A stretch of DNA of 64,000 nucleotides, taken from positions 124,001 to 188,000 of the forward strand of contig JGZV01000004.1 in NCBI GenBank assembly GCA_000741495.1, read 5' to 3'. A model generated the notes under the pieces. That model was not told the origin of the DNA. It made no database searches and saw nothing but the letters and a program-made list of their open reading frames with translations. Positions 30,054 through 38,833 of the stretch are shown here, piece after piece (within the stretch, counting starts at the first letter, position 1; each line of letters starts with the position of its first letter). The position numbers and the translations under genes are program-made. The stretch comes from Bifidobacterium thermophilum. GTDB lineage: Bacteria > Actinomycetota > Actinomycetes > Actinomycetales > Bifidobacteriaceae.

Positions 30054-31019
30054 TCAGGCCGTACGGCTCTTCGGATCGAGCGCGTCCTTGACGGCATCGC
30101 CCATCATGATGAAGGCCAGCACGGTGATCGCCAGCGCGGCCGACGGATAGAACAGGACGGAGGGGTTGGTCCGCAGCACGGATTGCGCGCTGGAGATGTC
30201 GCCGCCCCAGCTGACCGTGGTGGTCGGCAGGCCGACACCGAGGAAGCTCAACGTCGCTTCAAGCACGATGTAGGAGCCGAGGGACGTGGTGCCGATGACG
30301 ATGATCGGGGCCAGCGAATTGGGGATGATATGCCGAATCAGATTGCGCCACGGCGTCGAACCCAAGGCAGTGGAGGCGGTGTTGAATTCGAGGTTCTTCG
30401 CTTCCATGACCGCACCTCGGGCGATACGCGCAGTGGACACCCAGCCGAAGAGCGTGATGACGAGCACAAGCTTCCAGATCGAGGTGCTGGTCTTGAACAT
30501 CTGCAGCACGACGATGGCGCCGAGCAGAATCGGCAGCGCGAGGAAGATATCGGTCAGACGGCTGAGCACCGCGTCAACCCAGCCTCCGAAGAAGCCGGCG
30601 AGCGCGCCGATGAACGCGCCGATCACCACCACGAAAATCGTGGACAGCAGGCCGACGCTCAGCGAGGTGCGGGTCCCGTAGATGGTGCGGGTATACACGT
30701 CGCAGCCTTGCAGGTCGAAGCCGAAGGGGTGGCCTGCTTTGGCGGGCTCGAGGGAGTTGTCGAGGTTGCAGTAGTTCGGGTTCTGCTTGGTCAGTACGCC
30801 CGGGAAGAGGGCGACGAACACGACGAAAATGATGAGAATCGCGGAGATGATGAACATCGGGTTGCGACGCAGCGTACGCCATGCGTCAGCCCACATGCTT
30901 GCCGCCGGCGCGGATTCGTCGATGGAGTCGACCGCCTGGAGCGGGGTTTCGTCGATGGGTGCGACGTAGCGTTCCTGTCCAGGCAACGCGGCGGTGGATT
31001 CATTGCGTGATTGTGCCAT
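30054..31019 (-). CDS. oppC: Oligopeptide ABC transporter permease OppC
   Basis: 321 aa. A cytoplasmic N-terminus of about 55 residues precedes six membrane helices. The permease EAA-type motif lies around 215-235 (ARGAVMEAKNLEFNTASTAL), and the OppC-typical GTDxxGRD-like loop is replaced by GFDLQGCDVYTR. GAAGGGATAATC before the ATG at 31019 supports the start; an upstream ATG at 31064 lacks a site. The gap to oppDF is 13 bp and to oppB 19 bp, so they form one operon. Confidence 0.94.
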   Translation of the reverse strand: MAQSRNESTAALPGQERYVAPIDETPLQAVDSIDESAPAASMWADAWRTLRRNPMFIISAILIIFVVFVALFPGVLTKQNPNYCNLDNSLEPAKAGHPFGFDLQGCDVYTRTIYGTRTSLSVGLLSTIFVVVIGAFIGALAGFFGGWVDAVLSRLTDIFLALPILLGAIVVLQMFKTSTSIWKLVLVITLFGWVSTARIARGAVMEAKNLEFNTASTALGSTPWRNLIRHIIPNSLAPIIVIGTTSLGSYIVLEATLSFLGVGLPTTTVSWGGDISSAQSVLRTNPSVLFYPSAALAITVLAFIMMGDAVKDALDPKSRTA

Positions 31020-31038
31020 GATTATCCCTTCCTTCCTC

Positions 31039-31965
31039 TCACGCGTACCGGATGCGCGGGTCAAGCGCCGCGTACAGCAGGTCGACGATCAGGTTGGTGA
31101 CAACGAAGATCAGGGTCAGCAGGGTCACGATGGAGACCACCATATTGCTTTCGCCCTTGAGGATGCTCTGATAGGTGAGGTATCCGATGCCGTGCACGTT
31201 GAAGATGGTTTCGGAGATCATGGCGCCGCCCATGAGCGCGCCGAGATCCTGGCCGAGGTAGGTGACCACGGGGATCAGTGAGTTGCGCAGAACGTGGCGG
31301 ACGAAGACCTGACGACGTCCCATGCCTTTGGCGCGGGCGGTACGTACGTAATCCTCGTTCATATTCGAGGAGATTTCACCGCGGGTGAGTCTGATGATGT
31401 AGGCCATGGATACTGAGCCGAGCACGATGGCCGGCATGAGCAAATCAAGGAAGCCAGGATCGTTGCCGGCGGTAACGGGTAGCAGCCTCCATTTGACGCC
31501 GATGAGATACTGCATGATGAAACCGGTGACGAAGGTCGGTACGGAGATCAGCAGCAGGGAGATGATCAGGATAACAGTGTCACCCCAACGTCCCTTGTTG
31601 ATTCCCGAGATGATACCGAAAAGAACGCCGAACACGGCTTCGAACACGAATGCCATGAGCGCCAGGCGAATGGTCACGGGGAATGCGCGACCGATTTCAT
31701 CGATGACCGGCTGTCCGGCGAAGGTGTTGCCGAAGTCAAGGGTCAGTGCGTTCTTGAGGAACAGCAGGTATTGGATGATGAACGGCTTGTCGAGGTTGTA
31801 TTCGGCGCGGATCTGGGCCGCGACCGCCTGGTTGACCGGCTTGTCCCCGAACATGGCTTTCACCGGGTCGCCCGGCAGCGCGAAGACAAGAGCATAAACC
31901 AGGAGGGTCGTGCCAAGGACCACGGGAATCATCTGCAGAATGCGTCGCAGAAGATATTTGCCCAT
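31039..31965 (-). CDS. oppB: Oligopeptide ABC transporter permease OppB
   Basis: 308 aa, six membrane helices. It starts with the family's YLLRRILQMIPVVLGTTLLV, and the EAA loop VRTARAKGMGRRQVFVRHVL lies near 215-235. TAAGGAGCAACCC precedes the ATG. With OppC it forms the membrane channel for peptides delivered by OppA. A 308-bp gap with a terminator separates it from oppA, so oppBC-DF may have a separate promoter or depend on readthrough. Confidence 0.95.
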   Translation of the reverse strand: MGKYLLRRILQMIPVVLGTTLLVYALVFALPGDPVKAMFGDKPVNQAVAAQIRAEYNLDKPFIIQYLLFLKNALTLDFGNTFAGQPVIDEIGRAFPVTIRLALMAFVFEAVFGVLFGIISGINKGRWGDTVILIISLLLISVPTFVTGFIMQYLIGVKWRLLPVTAGNDPGFLDLLMPAIVLGSVSMAYIIRLTRGEISSNMNEDYVRTARAKGMGRRQVFVRHVLRNSLIPVVTYLGQDLGALMGGAMISETIFNVHGIGYLTYQSILKGESNMVVSIVTLLTLIFVVTNLIVDLLYAALDPRIRYA

Positions 31966-32207
31966 TGGGTTGCTCCTTATTGCTCTTCGACCGTGTTCGC
32001 CGCGGCTACAGTCGCGTCCCGGCGTTTCGGCCGTAAAATACTTACGATAGTTTACCCCACGTCTGCCCCACCGTCATCTGTGTGCGAGCGAAGGCGCCGT
32101 TGCCCTTGTGTTTGGTTGCATCGTTTGACGTGCATGGCGTGCAGCCGCATGGTGGACGTTAACCGCACGGAAACACGGTTTTCCAGCACAATAAGAAGTT
32201 TATACAC
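31966..32207. other. Intergenic region between oppB and the oppA terminator
   Basis: About 240 bp with no supported ORF. It holds A/T-rich stretches on the minus strand near 32035-32055 that could carry the oppBCDF promoter. I could not fix a convincing -35/-10 pair. Confidence 0.5.
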
Positions 32208-32245
32208 TGAGGGCGTCCGGCACGGATGCGTGTCGGACGCCCTCA
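32208..32245 (-). terminator. Terminator downstream of oppA
   Basis: Arms TGAGGGCGTCCG and CGGACGCCCTCA, extended inward with one mismatch, begin 28 bp after the oppA stop. The following T-content is low, so partial readthrough into oppB is possible. Confidence 0.65.
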
Positions 32246-32273
32246 GCATGTTCCGGTGTCTACCGGCGAGTCA

Positions 32274-33908
32274 TCACTTGGACAGCTCGGAATACACCGG
32301 CTGGTTCTGCCAGTTCATCGTGAAGTTCTTCACGCCCTTGGCAGCCACGCCGTACGCGTTGCCGTAGTACAGCGGGATGGCCGGCAGATCGTTGAGCAGG
32401 ATTTCCTGGGCCTGCTGGTAGATCTTGTTCGCTGCTTCGGTGCTGGTCGCGGCGTACGCCTGGTCCATGAGCTTGTCGAAGGCCGGGTTCTTGTAGTCGC
32501 CGTCGTTGGAGCCCTGGTTGTCGGCCGCAGCGGAGTCGTACAGCTGGTACAGGTAGTTCTCCGGGGACGGGTAATCAGGCTGCCAGCCGGTACGGAACGC
32601 GCCCTTGATGGAGCGGTTGGACACGTCGGTGCGGAACTCCTGGAAGGTCGGGACCGGGTTGGTGGCGGCCTTGATGCCCAGGTTGTTCTTCACCTGGTTG
32701 ACCACAGCGTCGTAGATCGGCTTGGCGCCGCCGTCGGCGTTGTAGGAGAAGGTGAGGGTGCCGTCATACTTGGAGATGGCATCGGCCTTGGCCCACAGTT
32801 CCTTGGCCTTCTTCGGGTTGTACTCCAGGTTGCTTTCGCCCTTGAGGGAGTCCGAATAGCCCGGGGTCATCGGGGAGGTGAATTCCTTGGCCGGGGTGCC
32901 GACGCCGCCGAGCACCTTGTCGACGATGGTCTTGCGGTTGATGGCCATGGAGATGGCCTGGCGACGCAGGACGCCTTCCTCGGTGTTGGACTTGAAGTGA
33001 TCGAGATCGGACGGGATGGTGAAAGTCTGGCTCACGGAACCAGCCTTGTTGTAGGCTTCGACGCTGGGGTCGGACTGGAAGGTCTTGGTCGCGGTCGCCG
33101 GAACGGAATCCATGACGTCGAGGTTGCCGGACTGCACGTCGGCGTAGGCGGAGTCGGTGGAGGTGTAGATCTTGAAGGTCACGCCGTCATTGTTGACCTT
33201 GACGTTGCCCTTGTAGTCGGGGTTCTTGACCAGCACGATCTGCTTGTTGTGATCCCAGCTGGAGAACTTGTACGGGCCGTTGCCGACCGGCTTTTCGCCG
33301 AAGGCCTTCGGGTCCTTGTAGAAGGATTCAGGCAGCGGGGAGAAGCCCTCGTAACCGACCTTGACCGGGAAGGTGGCGTCAGGCTGGTTCATAGTGACGG
33401 TGAAGGTGTTGTCGTCGACGACCTTCAAACCGGAAAGCTGCTCGTCGCCCTTCAGGCCGTCCTTCTGCAGGTCGTCATAGCCCTTGATGGTGGAGAAGAA
33501 GGACGCGCACTTCTGGGCGTTCTTCGCGTTCGCGGTGTAGCTCCAGGCCTTGGTGAAGGATTCGGCGGTCACCGGGGTGCCGTCCGTGAACTTCCAGCCC
33601 TTCTTGAGGGTGATGGTGTATTCGCTGGAGTCGGAGTTCGGCTTGATGGACTGGGCGACTTCGTTCTTCGCGTTGCCCTTGTTGTCGAAGCTCACCAGGC
33701 GGGCGAACAGCAGTTCGACCGGACGGCCGCCGCCGGTCTCGTTGGTGTTGCCCGGGACGAGCGGGTTCTGCGGTTCGGAACCGAAGGCGGTGATGATGAC
33801 CTTGCCGCCATTGGAAGAGCCGGATGTCGAGGACGACGAGCCGCAGCCGCCGAGCGCCATCGCGAGCGAGCAGGCCGCCGCGACCAGCGCAATAGCTTTC
33901 TTCTTCAT
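32274..33908 (-). CDS. oppA: Oligopeptide-binding lipoprotein OppA
   Basis: 544 aa from the ATG at 33908 (ACAGGAG upstream). The signal peptide MKKKAIALVAAACSLAMAL is followed by lipobox GGC, so it is a lipoprotein anchored outside the membrane. A Ser/Gly linker leads to the SBP family 5 domain, with FTDGTPVTAESFTKAW near 110 and the family's two-lobed architecture. It captures peptides for OppBC-DF. The leader contains a strong hairpin and a probable sigma-70 promoter. The usual separation of oppA by a leaky terminator gives excess binding protein over permease. Confidence 0.96.
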   Translation of the reverse strand: MKKKAIALVAAACSLAMALGGCGSSSSTSGSSNGGKVIITAFGSEPQNPLVPGNTNETGGGRPVELLFARLVSFDNKGNAKNEVAQSIKPNSDSSEYTITLKKGWKFTDGTPVTAESFTKAWSYTANAKNAQKCASFFSTIKGYDDLQKDGLKGDEQLSGLKVVDDNTFTVTMNQPDATFPVKVGYEGFSPLPESFYKDPKAFGEKPVGNGPYKFSSWDHNKQIVLVKNPDYKGNVKVNNDGVTFKIYTSTDSAYADVQSGNLDVMDSVPATATKTFQSDPSVEAYNKAGSVSQTFTIPSDLDHFKSNTEEGVLRRQAISMAINRKTIVDKVLGGVGTPAKEFTSPMTPGYSDSLKGESNLEYNPKKAKELWAKADAISKYDGTLTFSYNADGGAKPIYDAVVNQVKNNLGIKAATNPVPTFQEFRTDVSNRSIKGAFRTGWQPDYPSPENYLYQLYDSAAADNQGSNDGDYKNPAFDKLMDQAYAATSTEAANKIYQQAQEILLNDLPAIPLYYGNAYGVAAKGVKNFTMNWQNQPVYSELSK

Positions 33909-33958
33909 TGTGTTTTTCTCCTGTGTGTGTTGTCGGTCCGGGGAACACCCCCAACAAA

Positions 33959-33991
33959 CAACGAGGCCGGGCTTTCGCCCCAACCTCGTTG
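33959..33991 (-). promoter_or_regulatory. Hairpin in the oppA leader
   Basis: On the minus strand CAACGAGG pairs with CCTCGTTG, enclosing an inner GGGC-GAAA-GCCC stem with a GNRA tetraloop. It is followed by TTTGTTGG, which is only weakly terminator-like. Lying about 50 nt before the start codon and just after the predicted transcription start, it may stabilise the mRNA or attenuate transcription. Confidence 0.55.
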
Positions 33992-34004
33992 CTGAACGCA
34001 TTCA

Positions 34005-34033
34005 TTCTTACCCCTTGAACGGACAAGATGCAA
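34005..34033 (-). promoter_or_regulatory. oppA promoter
   Basis: On the minus strand, -35 TTGCAT (34033-34028), a 17-bp spacer and -10 TAAGAA (34010-34005). Predicted start near 33998, giving a leader of about 90 nt. The remainder of the 33909-34256 gap shows no ORF or other motif that I can support. Confidence 0.6.
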
Positions 34034-34256
34034 TACCTGTCCGCCGCCACCGTGATACCTGCGGTTCGGCGTTCCGCATGCCGGTCGAGCCGGGAGGCTT
34101 GATATTGCAAGGAAATCCACGATACCTGCATCGTGTTCGTCTTGACGACAGGCATTCACACGCCGATGTTTTCGTTACCATCATTACGATTGCCTAACTG
34201 TTCCCCACCCGCAAGTCTGCGCATCAGTATCGCCTGTCACGCATGTGTCCGGGATG

Positions 34257-35234
34257 TCACGCGCGCGGGAACGCCTGCCGGTAGCGTTCCTTGAGTTGCT
34301 CCATGGAAACGTGAGTATACCGTTGGGTCGTGCGCAGTGACGCGTGCCCCAGCATTTCCTGGACCTCACGCAAATCCGCTCCCCCATCAAGCATATGGGT
34401 GGCGGCGCTGTGCCGCAGGGCATGCGGGCTGATATCCGGCACTCCGGCGGCGCGTGCTTTGACATGCACCACTTGTCGCACAATCCGCTGATCAATCCTG
34501 CCTCCCCTGCGGCCGAGGAAAGTCGCGTCCCCGGATGCCGCGGTCGCCAGCATCGGACGCCCGTCACGCAACCAAGCTTGTACAGCACGGCTGGCGGGAG
34601 CGCCGAAAGGAATCACCCGCTGCTTGTCGCCTTTGCCGGTGACACGGACGGTACGCTGGGCGAAATCGATGTCGGGGGTATCGATCCCCACCAGCTCCCC
34701 CACGCGCATGCCGGTCGCGTATAACAGTTCCAGCATCGCCGCGTCACGGAGGGCGACCGCCAGATCGGCCGGGCGTCCGGTATGGTCGTCCCGTTGAGTG
34801 TCGGCATCATGCTGCGGTTGCTGATGATCCTGCCGCCTCGCTTGTTCGTCAGTGTCGTCCATCAGCGTGGTCGCTTGCGTTTGGGTGAGCACCGCGGGCA
34901 GGGCAGATGGGATTTTGGGTGCCATAAGCATCGCCGCCGGATCACTGTCAATAAGCGCTTGGTCATGCGCCCAGTGGAAAAATCCACGGACGGCGACGGT
35001 TCTTCTGGCCATACTGGATCGGGCGTAATGCCGTTCGCCGTCACTCGCCAACCATGCCCGCAAATCGTCGACACTGACATCGTCAAGTGCCTTGCGACCA
35101 TCAACACCCATAGTGGCCAAACAGTCGAGCACATCGATACGATATGCTTTCAGCGTATTTTCACTGGCGGCGCGATTCGTACGCAGAGCATGGAGGAATT
35201 GATCGATAACCGCGACGATGGGAGCGCCTACCAC
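34257..35234 (-). CDS. xerC: Tyrosine recombinase XerC
   Basis: Core-binding SAM-like domain (about 1-85) and catalytic domain with Arg in YATGMRVGEL, HALRHSAATHML (His/Arg), LGHASL (His) and the nucleophile Tyr in QRYTHVS near the C-terminus. A GTG at 35234 with AGGAG nine bases upstream gives 325 aa and a normal N-terminus; ATG or GTG starts further upstream (35279, 35315) lack sites. A roughly 25-residue Gln/Asp/His-rich insertion (RRQDHQQPQHDADTQRDDH) splits the two domains. With XerD it resolves chromosome dimers at dif under FtsK control. Confidence 0.92.
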   Translation of the reverse strand: MVGAPIVAVIDQFLHALRTNRAASENTLKAYRIDVLDCLATMGVDGRKALDDVSVDDLRAWLASDGERHYARSSMARRTVAVRGFFHWAHDQALIDSDPAAMLMAPKIPSALPAVLTQTQATTLMDDTDEQARRQDHQQPQHDADTQRDDHTGRPADLAVALRDAAMLELLYATGMRVGELVGIDTPDIDFAQRTVRVTGKGDKQRVIPFGAPASRAVQAWLRDGRPMLATAASGDATFLGRRGGRIDQRIVRQVVHVKARAAGVPDISPHALRHSAATHMLDGGADLREVQEMLGHASLRTTQRYTHVSMEQLKERYRQAFPRA

Positions 35235-35425
35235 ATGTTCCAGCTCCTGAGATGATTCACGTTTGCCGTTTTGCCTCATTCGATCGGGGCGGTCAGCGCA
35301 CCGGCGTGATCCCATATCGTACCTCCATAAGGACTATCGTATCCGCAGTGATCGTCGGACCAGACCGACCAAGCGCACTTGGCCCTAAGATAAACACAAC
35401 GGATTCGTTCAACAAACGAGGCTTC

Positions 35426-35794
35426 ATGTTCATCGTCCCTCAACCGACACCACGACACCACGAGCAGCGCAACGATACACCGCGGCGAGCGGCACGCCGT
35501 GAGCAGACCGGCATGCCGGATAAGTCACCGGCTCTTCCCCGAGTCATCCCGCAAGGTGCACGCATTGTGGTGCGAAGAACCGCCGGCATCGACCCTGACA
35601 CCGGTCGGATGACCTACCGTGATGTCGTCGGTCACGTCCGGCACTGGGACGGAAAAACATTGGAGATGACGCGTGACGCGGCGGCCAACGGGTCACGGCC
35701 GGCGCAGCAAGTCAGCATCACCGCGGACAGCATCGTACGACTGAAACCGGTTCCCGAACGCCCGAACAATGGTACACGTGGCATCACACGCTGA
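35426..35794 (+). CDS. DUF6725-type conserved bifidobacterial protein
   Basis: 122 aa from the ATG at 35426, preceded by ACGAGG. The first 45 residues are basic and polar. The conserved part contains IPQGARIVVRRTAGID, YRDVVGHVRHWDG and VSITADSIVRLKPVPERP, a small beta-rich domain I associate with DUF6725 in bifidobacteria; this is from memory and not checked. Function is unknown. The 3' end overlaps the tyrA 3' end by 11 bp on the opposite strand. Confidence 0.78.
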   Translation: MFIVPQPTPRHHEQRNDTPRRAARREQTGMPDKSPALPRVIPQGARIVVRRTAGIDPDTGRMTYRDVVGHVRHWDGKTLEMTRDAAANGSRPAQQVSITADSIVRLKPVPERPNNGTRGITR

Positions 35795-36791
35795 CTGCAG
35801 GGTGCCGCTCAATCACGGCACGCATATCCCCACGCAACGCGACCAGTTGTTCACCATGTCGGGCGGATTGAAGCAGCTGGCTGCGCCATGATGCCGGCTC
35901 CAATGGCATGGTGATGCGCGTGGCGGCGGTATCGTGCGCGCAAGCGGCTTTGTAATCGCGGAACGGCTGGCCGTGGGAGAAGAACATGCCGATGGCTTGC
36001 GTATCCCCGTGCTGCAACGCGTCAGCGACCCGGGTGAGCCGGTCGGCCATATGCCGCAGCAGCGTTTGCACGTTCTCGGCATCCTCATCAACCATCGCCC
36101 GCGTACGTTGCGGGTCGGTCAACGCCACGCGCGTCATATCCCGCCACGATCCGGCGGCGAGTGCGGCGGCGATATTACGGTCGGGATTATCGGTCAGCTC
36201 GTTGATCAGCGCGGTCGCCACAACGTGCGGCATATGGGAGATCAGGGCTGCGGCGCGGTCATGGGTAGTGTCGTCGATGACGATGCACCGGTTGGCGCAT
36301 CCTTCGGTAATCATCCGGGCTACGGTGAGAAAACGCTGGTAGTCCGTGGATTCGTCAACGGTGATCGCCCACAGCGCGTGGTCGAACAGACCAGGGTCGG
36401 ACGCTTCGAAGCCGGAATGCTCGGTTCCGGTCATCGGGTGAGCGCCCACATAGCAGTCGCCCAAACCCGCGGACACCACTTGCTGGCGAACCAATCCTTT
36501 CACACTGCCGACATCAGTGAGCGTAGTCGTCTCGCGGTCAATCAGCGGGGCGAGCCGGGACAGCATGTCCGGCATGGCTTTCAGCGGATTGCACAGCACG
36601 ATGAGTTGGGGGCGGGCGGAGGCAAGCTCGTCAAGCGTGTCCACGCATGTGATACCGTCGCGCCTCGCCTGCTCATACGGGTGGGGACGATGATTCCACG
36701 CGATGACATGGGAGCCGTTCGCCGCCAAATGCCGGGCGAGCGAACCGCCGATAAGCCCCAATCCGACAATACCGACCGTCACGCCTGTCAT
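35784..36791 (-). CDS. tyrA: Prephenate dehydrogenase TyrA
   Basis: 335 aa. An N-terminal Rossmann domain starts immediately with VGIVGLGLIGGSLARHLA; GAHPMTGTEHSGF around 130 is the substrate-binding motif of prephenate dehydrogenases. A helical dimerisation domain follows. It oxidatively decarboxylates prephenate to 4-hydroxyphenylpyruvate for tyrosine. AAGGAA precedes the ATG; the longer open frame is discarded. It lies downstream of pheA, forming a Phe/Tyr branch operon. Confidence 0.94.
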   Translation of the reverse strand: MTGVTVGIVGLGLIGGSLARHLAANGSHVIAWNHRPHPYEQARRDGITCVDTLDELASARPQLIVLCNPLKAMPDMLSRLAPLIDRETTTLTDVGSVKGLVRQQVVSAGLGDCYVGAHPMTGTEHSGFEASDPGLFDHALWAITVDESTDYQRFLTVARMITEGCANRCIVIDDTTHDRAAALISHMPHVVATALINELTDNPDRNIAAALAAGSWRDMTRVALTDPQRTRAMVDEDAENVQTLLRHMADRLTRVADALQHGDTQAIGMFFSHGQPFRDYKAACAHDTAATRITMPLEPASWRSQLLQSARHGEQLVALRGDMRAVIERHPAVSV

Positions 36792-36905
36792 GGTGTGTGT
36801 TCCTTCTTCTCGTGTCTGGTTCGTAACACCGTCATAGTTGATGGATCGCGCTGTTCGCCGTTCCCCGGGATGTGCCGTCTTGCCGCCGCTCACCACAGCA
36901 GCTCC

Positions 36906-37883
36906 CTAGCGGCTTCGGGTGTGCCATCCCACGCCGGGGGGTATGGTTTCCGCGGTGAAACACACGCCGCCCTGCGGCAGCATCCATTCGTTGACCGGCG
37001 GATTCGGCCGTTCCCGGCGCGGGTACACCGCCAAGGTTTTCACCCAATCACCATGTTCAACCACTTCGGTGAGCACGTGGCGGAAATGCGGTTGCCATGG
37101 CGCGGCATCCACGGCGGCGACAAAACTGTATGTTCCCGCATGCCCTTTGATCGGGCGGGAAATGAAACTGGTCATGTTGATTCCCGCATCCCGCAGAACA
37201 TCCAACAGGTTGGCGAGCACGCCTGGGCCGGTGCTCAACGGGATGAACGAAATGATGGTCTCGAATTCAGTGCGACCGTCCGCTTTGGCTTTGGCGATAA
37301 GATCCGGCGCGTCATCACGGCGGGCGAGGACGAGGAACTCGGTTCGTGCACCGTGATAATCCTGCACGTCATGCCCCAGCGTGTCCAAATGGTAGAGTTC
37401 CCCGCAAATCGAAGGGCCGAGCGCCACCTGACCGTCGCGGACGTCCCGGCATGCGGCGGCGTTCGACGTGGCAGGCATGAGCGAGAGGTGACGCTGCGCA
37501 ATGAACCGTTGGCATTGCGCCAAACCATGCGGATGGGCGGTCGCCTCATGCGGGACGACACCTCGTTCGAGGCTCCCGTTGGGCACAAACGCATCGAACG
37601 CGACATCAACACCGACATGCGCGAACCCGACAACATCATCAGCGTCAATCATCATGTCCAAGTTGGGAACAACATAGCCTTCCACGTTGTTTTCCCAAGC
37701 GATAACACCCCAGCCGTCACCGTCACGAACATGCGCCATGATCTGGGGAATCGTGGTTTGCGCCACCGGAATAATCTCATCCGACAGACCAGCCAACGCG
37801 CAACTGGCCGCCACCGCCGCCTGATGGGTGAAAGAGCCTTGCGGACCGAGATAATACAGGTTGCGCTTGCTCGCCCGCGACAT
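36906..37883 (-). CDS. pheA: Prephenate dehydratase PheA
   Basis: 325 aa from the ATG at 37883 with GAGAGGATC upstream. The N-terminal catalytic domain opens with YLGPQGSFTHQAA; the usual TRF active-site motif is altered here to TEFLVLARRDD near 185-195. A C-terminal ACT regulatory domain (GVLANLLDVLRDAGINMTSF, then ISRPIKGHAGTYSF) senses phenylalanine. There is no chorismate mutase domain. It converts prephenate to phenylpyruvate, directly upstream of tyrA. Confidence 0.92.
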   Translation of the reverse strand: MSRASKRNLYYLGPQGSFTHQAAVAASCALAGLSDEIIPVAQTTIPQIMAHVRDGDGWGVIAWENNVEGYVVPNLDMMIDADDVVGFAHVGVDVAFDAFVPNGSLERGVVPHEATAHPHGLAQCQRFIAQRHLSLMPATSNAAACRDVRDGQVALGPSICGELYHLDTLGHDVQDYHGARTEFLVLARRDDAPDLIAKAKADGRTEFETIISFIPLSTGPGVLANLLDVLRDAGINMTSFISRPIKGHAGTYSFVAAVDAAPWQPHFRHVLTEVVEHGDWVKTLAVYPRRERPNPPVNEWMLPQGGVCFTAETIPPGVGWHTRSR

Positions 37884-37945
37884 CGAAGATCCTCTCGTAT
37901 CATCGTGTGACGGCCAGGATGGCTCGCATTGCATGGTATCGTCCA

Positions 37946-38473
37946 TCATGCGTCAGTGCCTTTCCCGTGTTTGCCGGCAGCCGGGATGTCAGCGGATTGC
38001 CGATCCTGATGCGTTGCCGCCGACTCGGCATCGTCGTCCACTGTAATCAGGAACATACGACGCGGCAAGAACAGCATGACGACCTGCACCACAATCATGC
38101 CATACAACCAAACCATGCCCACATGTTCGCTCCAGAACGGGATCGTCGACGGGTCGCCAAAGCCGACCGGCGTCAACGCACCGGAACCGCGAGGCGCAAC
38201 CGCAAGCCCCCATGCGACCATGGAAGACGCCGCGACATGCACACCCAAGCCAAGCGCCCCTGCCCGCGATCGGGCGCACCAGGCGGACAGCACGATTATC
38301 AGCAACGCGACAACCAACCCATACGGCATGTTGTGGGATGCGCCCAACCGATGCGCGAGCGTGCCGATGACACCGACCGCCGCCCCTGCGAGCAGGGAAA
38401 GCGTCATCCGTATCGGATACGACTGGCGGTGCGACCATGGCAGGTCGCGCCCGGAAGCTGGTGAAGAGGTCAT
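37946..38473 (-). CDS. Four-helix membrane protein of unknown function
   Basis: 175 aa from the ATG at 38473. Hydrophobic segments lie near 22-45, 50-75, 80-95 and 118-140, followed by a charged C-terminal tail. It has no motif I recognise. The start has no ribosome site but a TACTGG-ATAT sequence close upstream, so it could be leaderless. It sits upstream of pheA with a 62-bp gap and may be the first gene of that transcript. Function cannot be inferred. Confidence 0.7.
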   Translation of the reverse strand: MTSSPASGRDLPWSHRQSYPIRMTLSLLAGAAVGVIGTLAHRLGASHNMPYGLVVALLIIVLSAWCARSRAGALGLGVHVAASSMVAWGLAVAPRGSGALTPVGFGDPSTIPFWSEHVGMVWLYGMIVVQVVMLFLPRRMFLITVDDDAESAATHQDRQSADIPAAGKHGKGTDA

Positions 38474-38535
38474 ATATCCAGTATGCTCTCCCGCCGCGAA
38501 AAAATCCCGCACATTCCATACCGCACCACCGCCGC

Positions 38536-38624
38536 TTCTACCGACGCTTACCGGCCCCTCAGCGTCGACAGAAACAGAACTACTGCTTTTACCGACGCTT
38601 ACAGCTCGCTCAGCATCGGTAAAA
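38536..38624. repeat. Paired dispersed palindromes, copies C and D
   Basis: Copy C (38536-38573) has TTCTACCGACGCT against AGCGTCGACAGAA; copy D (38587-38624) has TTTTACCGACGCT against AGCATCGGTAAAA. Each arm pair is about 13 bp with one or two mismatches, and they are 13 bp apart. The same CCGACGCT core, order and short spacing occur in the pair at 27.9 kb. Confidence 0.75.
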
Positions 38625-38742
38625 AGTTGAGAGCCGACTCTTACGGCAGCGGACGGCGGATTGCGCGTGACGGATTGCGCAGTCAGTCAACCGTGCAAAG
38701 TCAGCACGCTGCCAAACCGCGTAACTACTCCACAAAAACGAC

Positions 38743-38783
38743 GACGCCGTCTGCACCAGACCAGACTGTGTGCAGACGGCGTC
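38743..38783 (-). terminator. typA terminator
   Basis: Perfect 14-bp arms, GACGCCGTCTGCAC and complement, with a loop of 13 nt. Read on the minus strand, the stem is followed by GTCGTTTTTG. Confidence 0.8.
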
Positions 38784-38792
38784 GCATTGTCA

Positions 38793-38826
38793 CATCGTCG
38801 TCGCATTCACGTATGCGACGACGATG
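38793..38826 (-). terminator. Second hairpin after typA
   Basis: Perfect 14-bp arms, CATCGTCGTCGCAT and complement, with a 6-nt loop, begin 7 bp beyond the typA stop and directly precede the terminator stem. It lacks its own T-run and may protect the 3' end. Confidence 0.6.
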
Positions 38827-38833
38827 CCATGCC

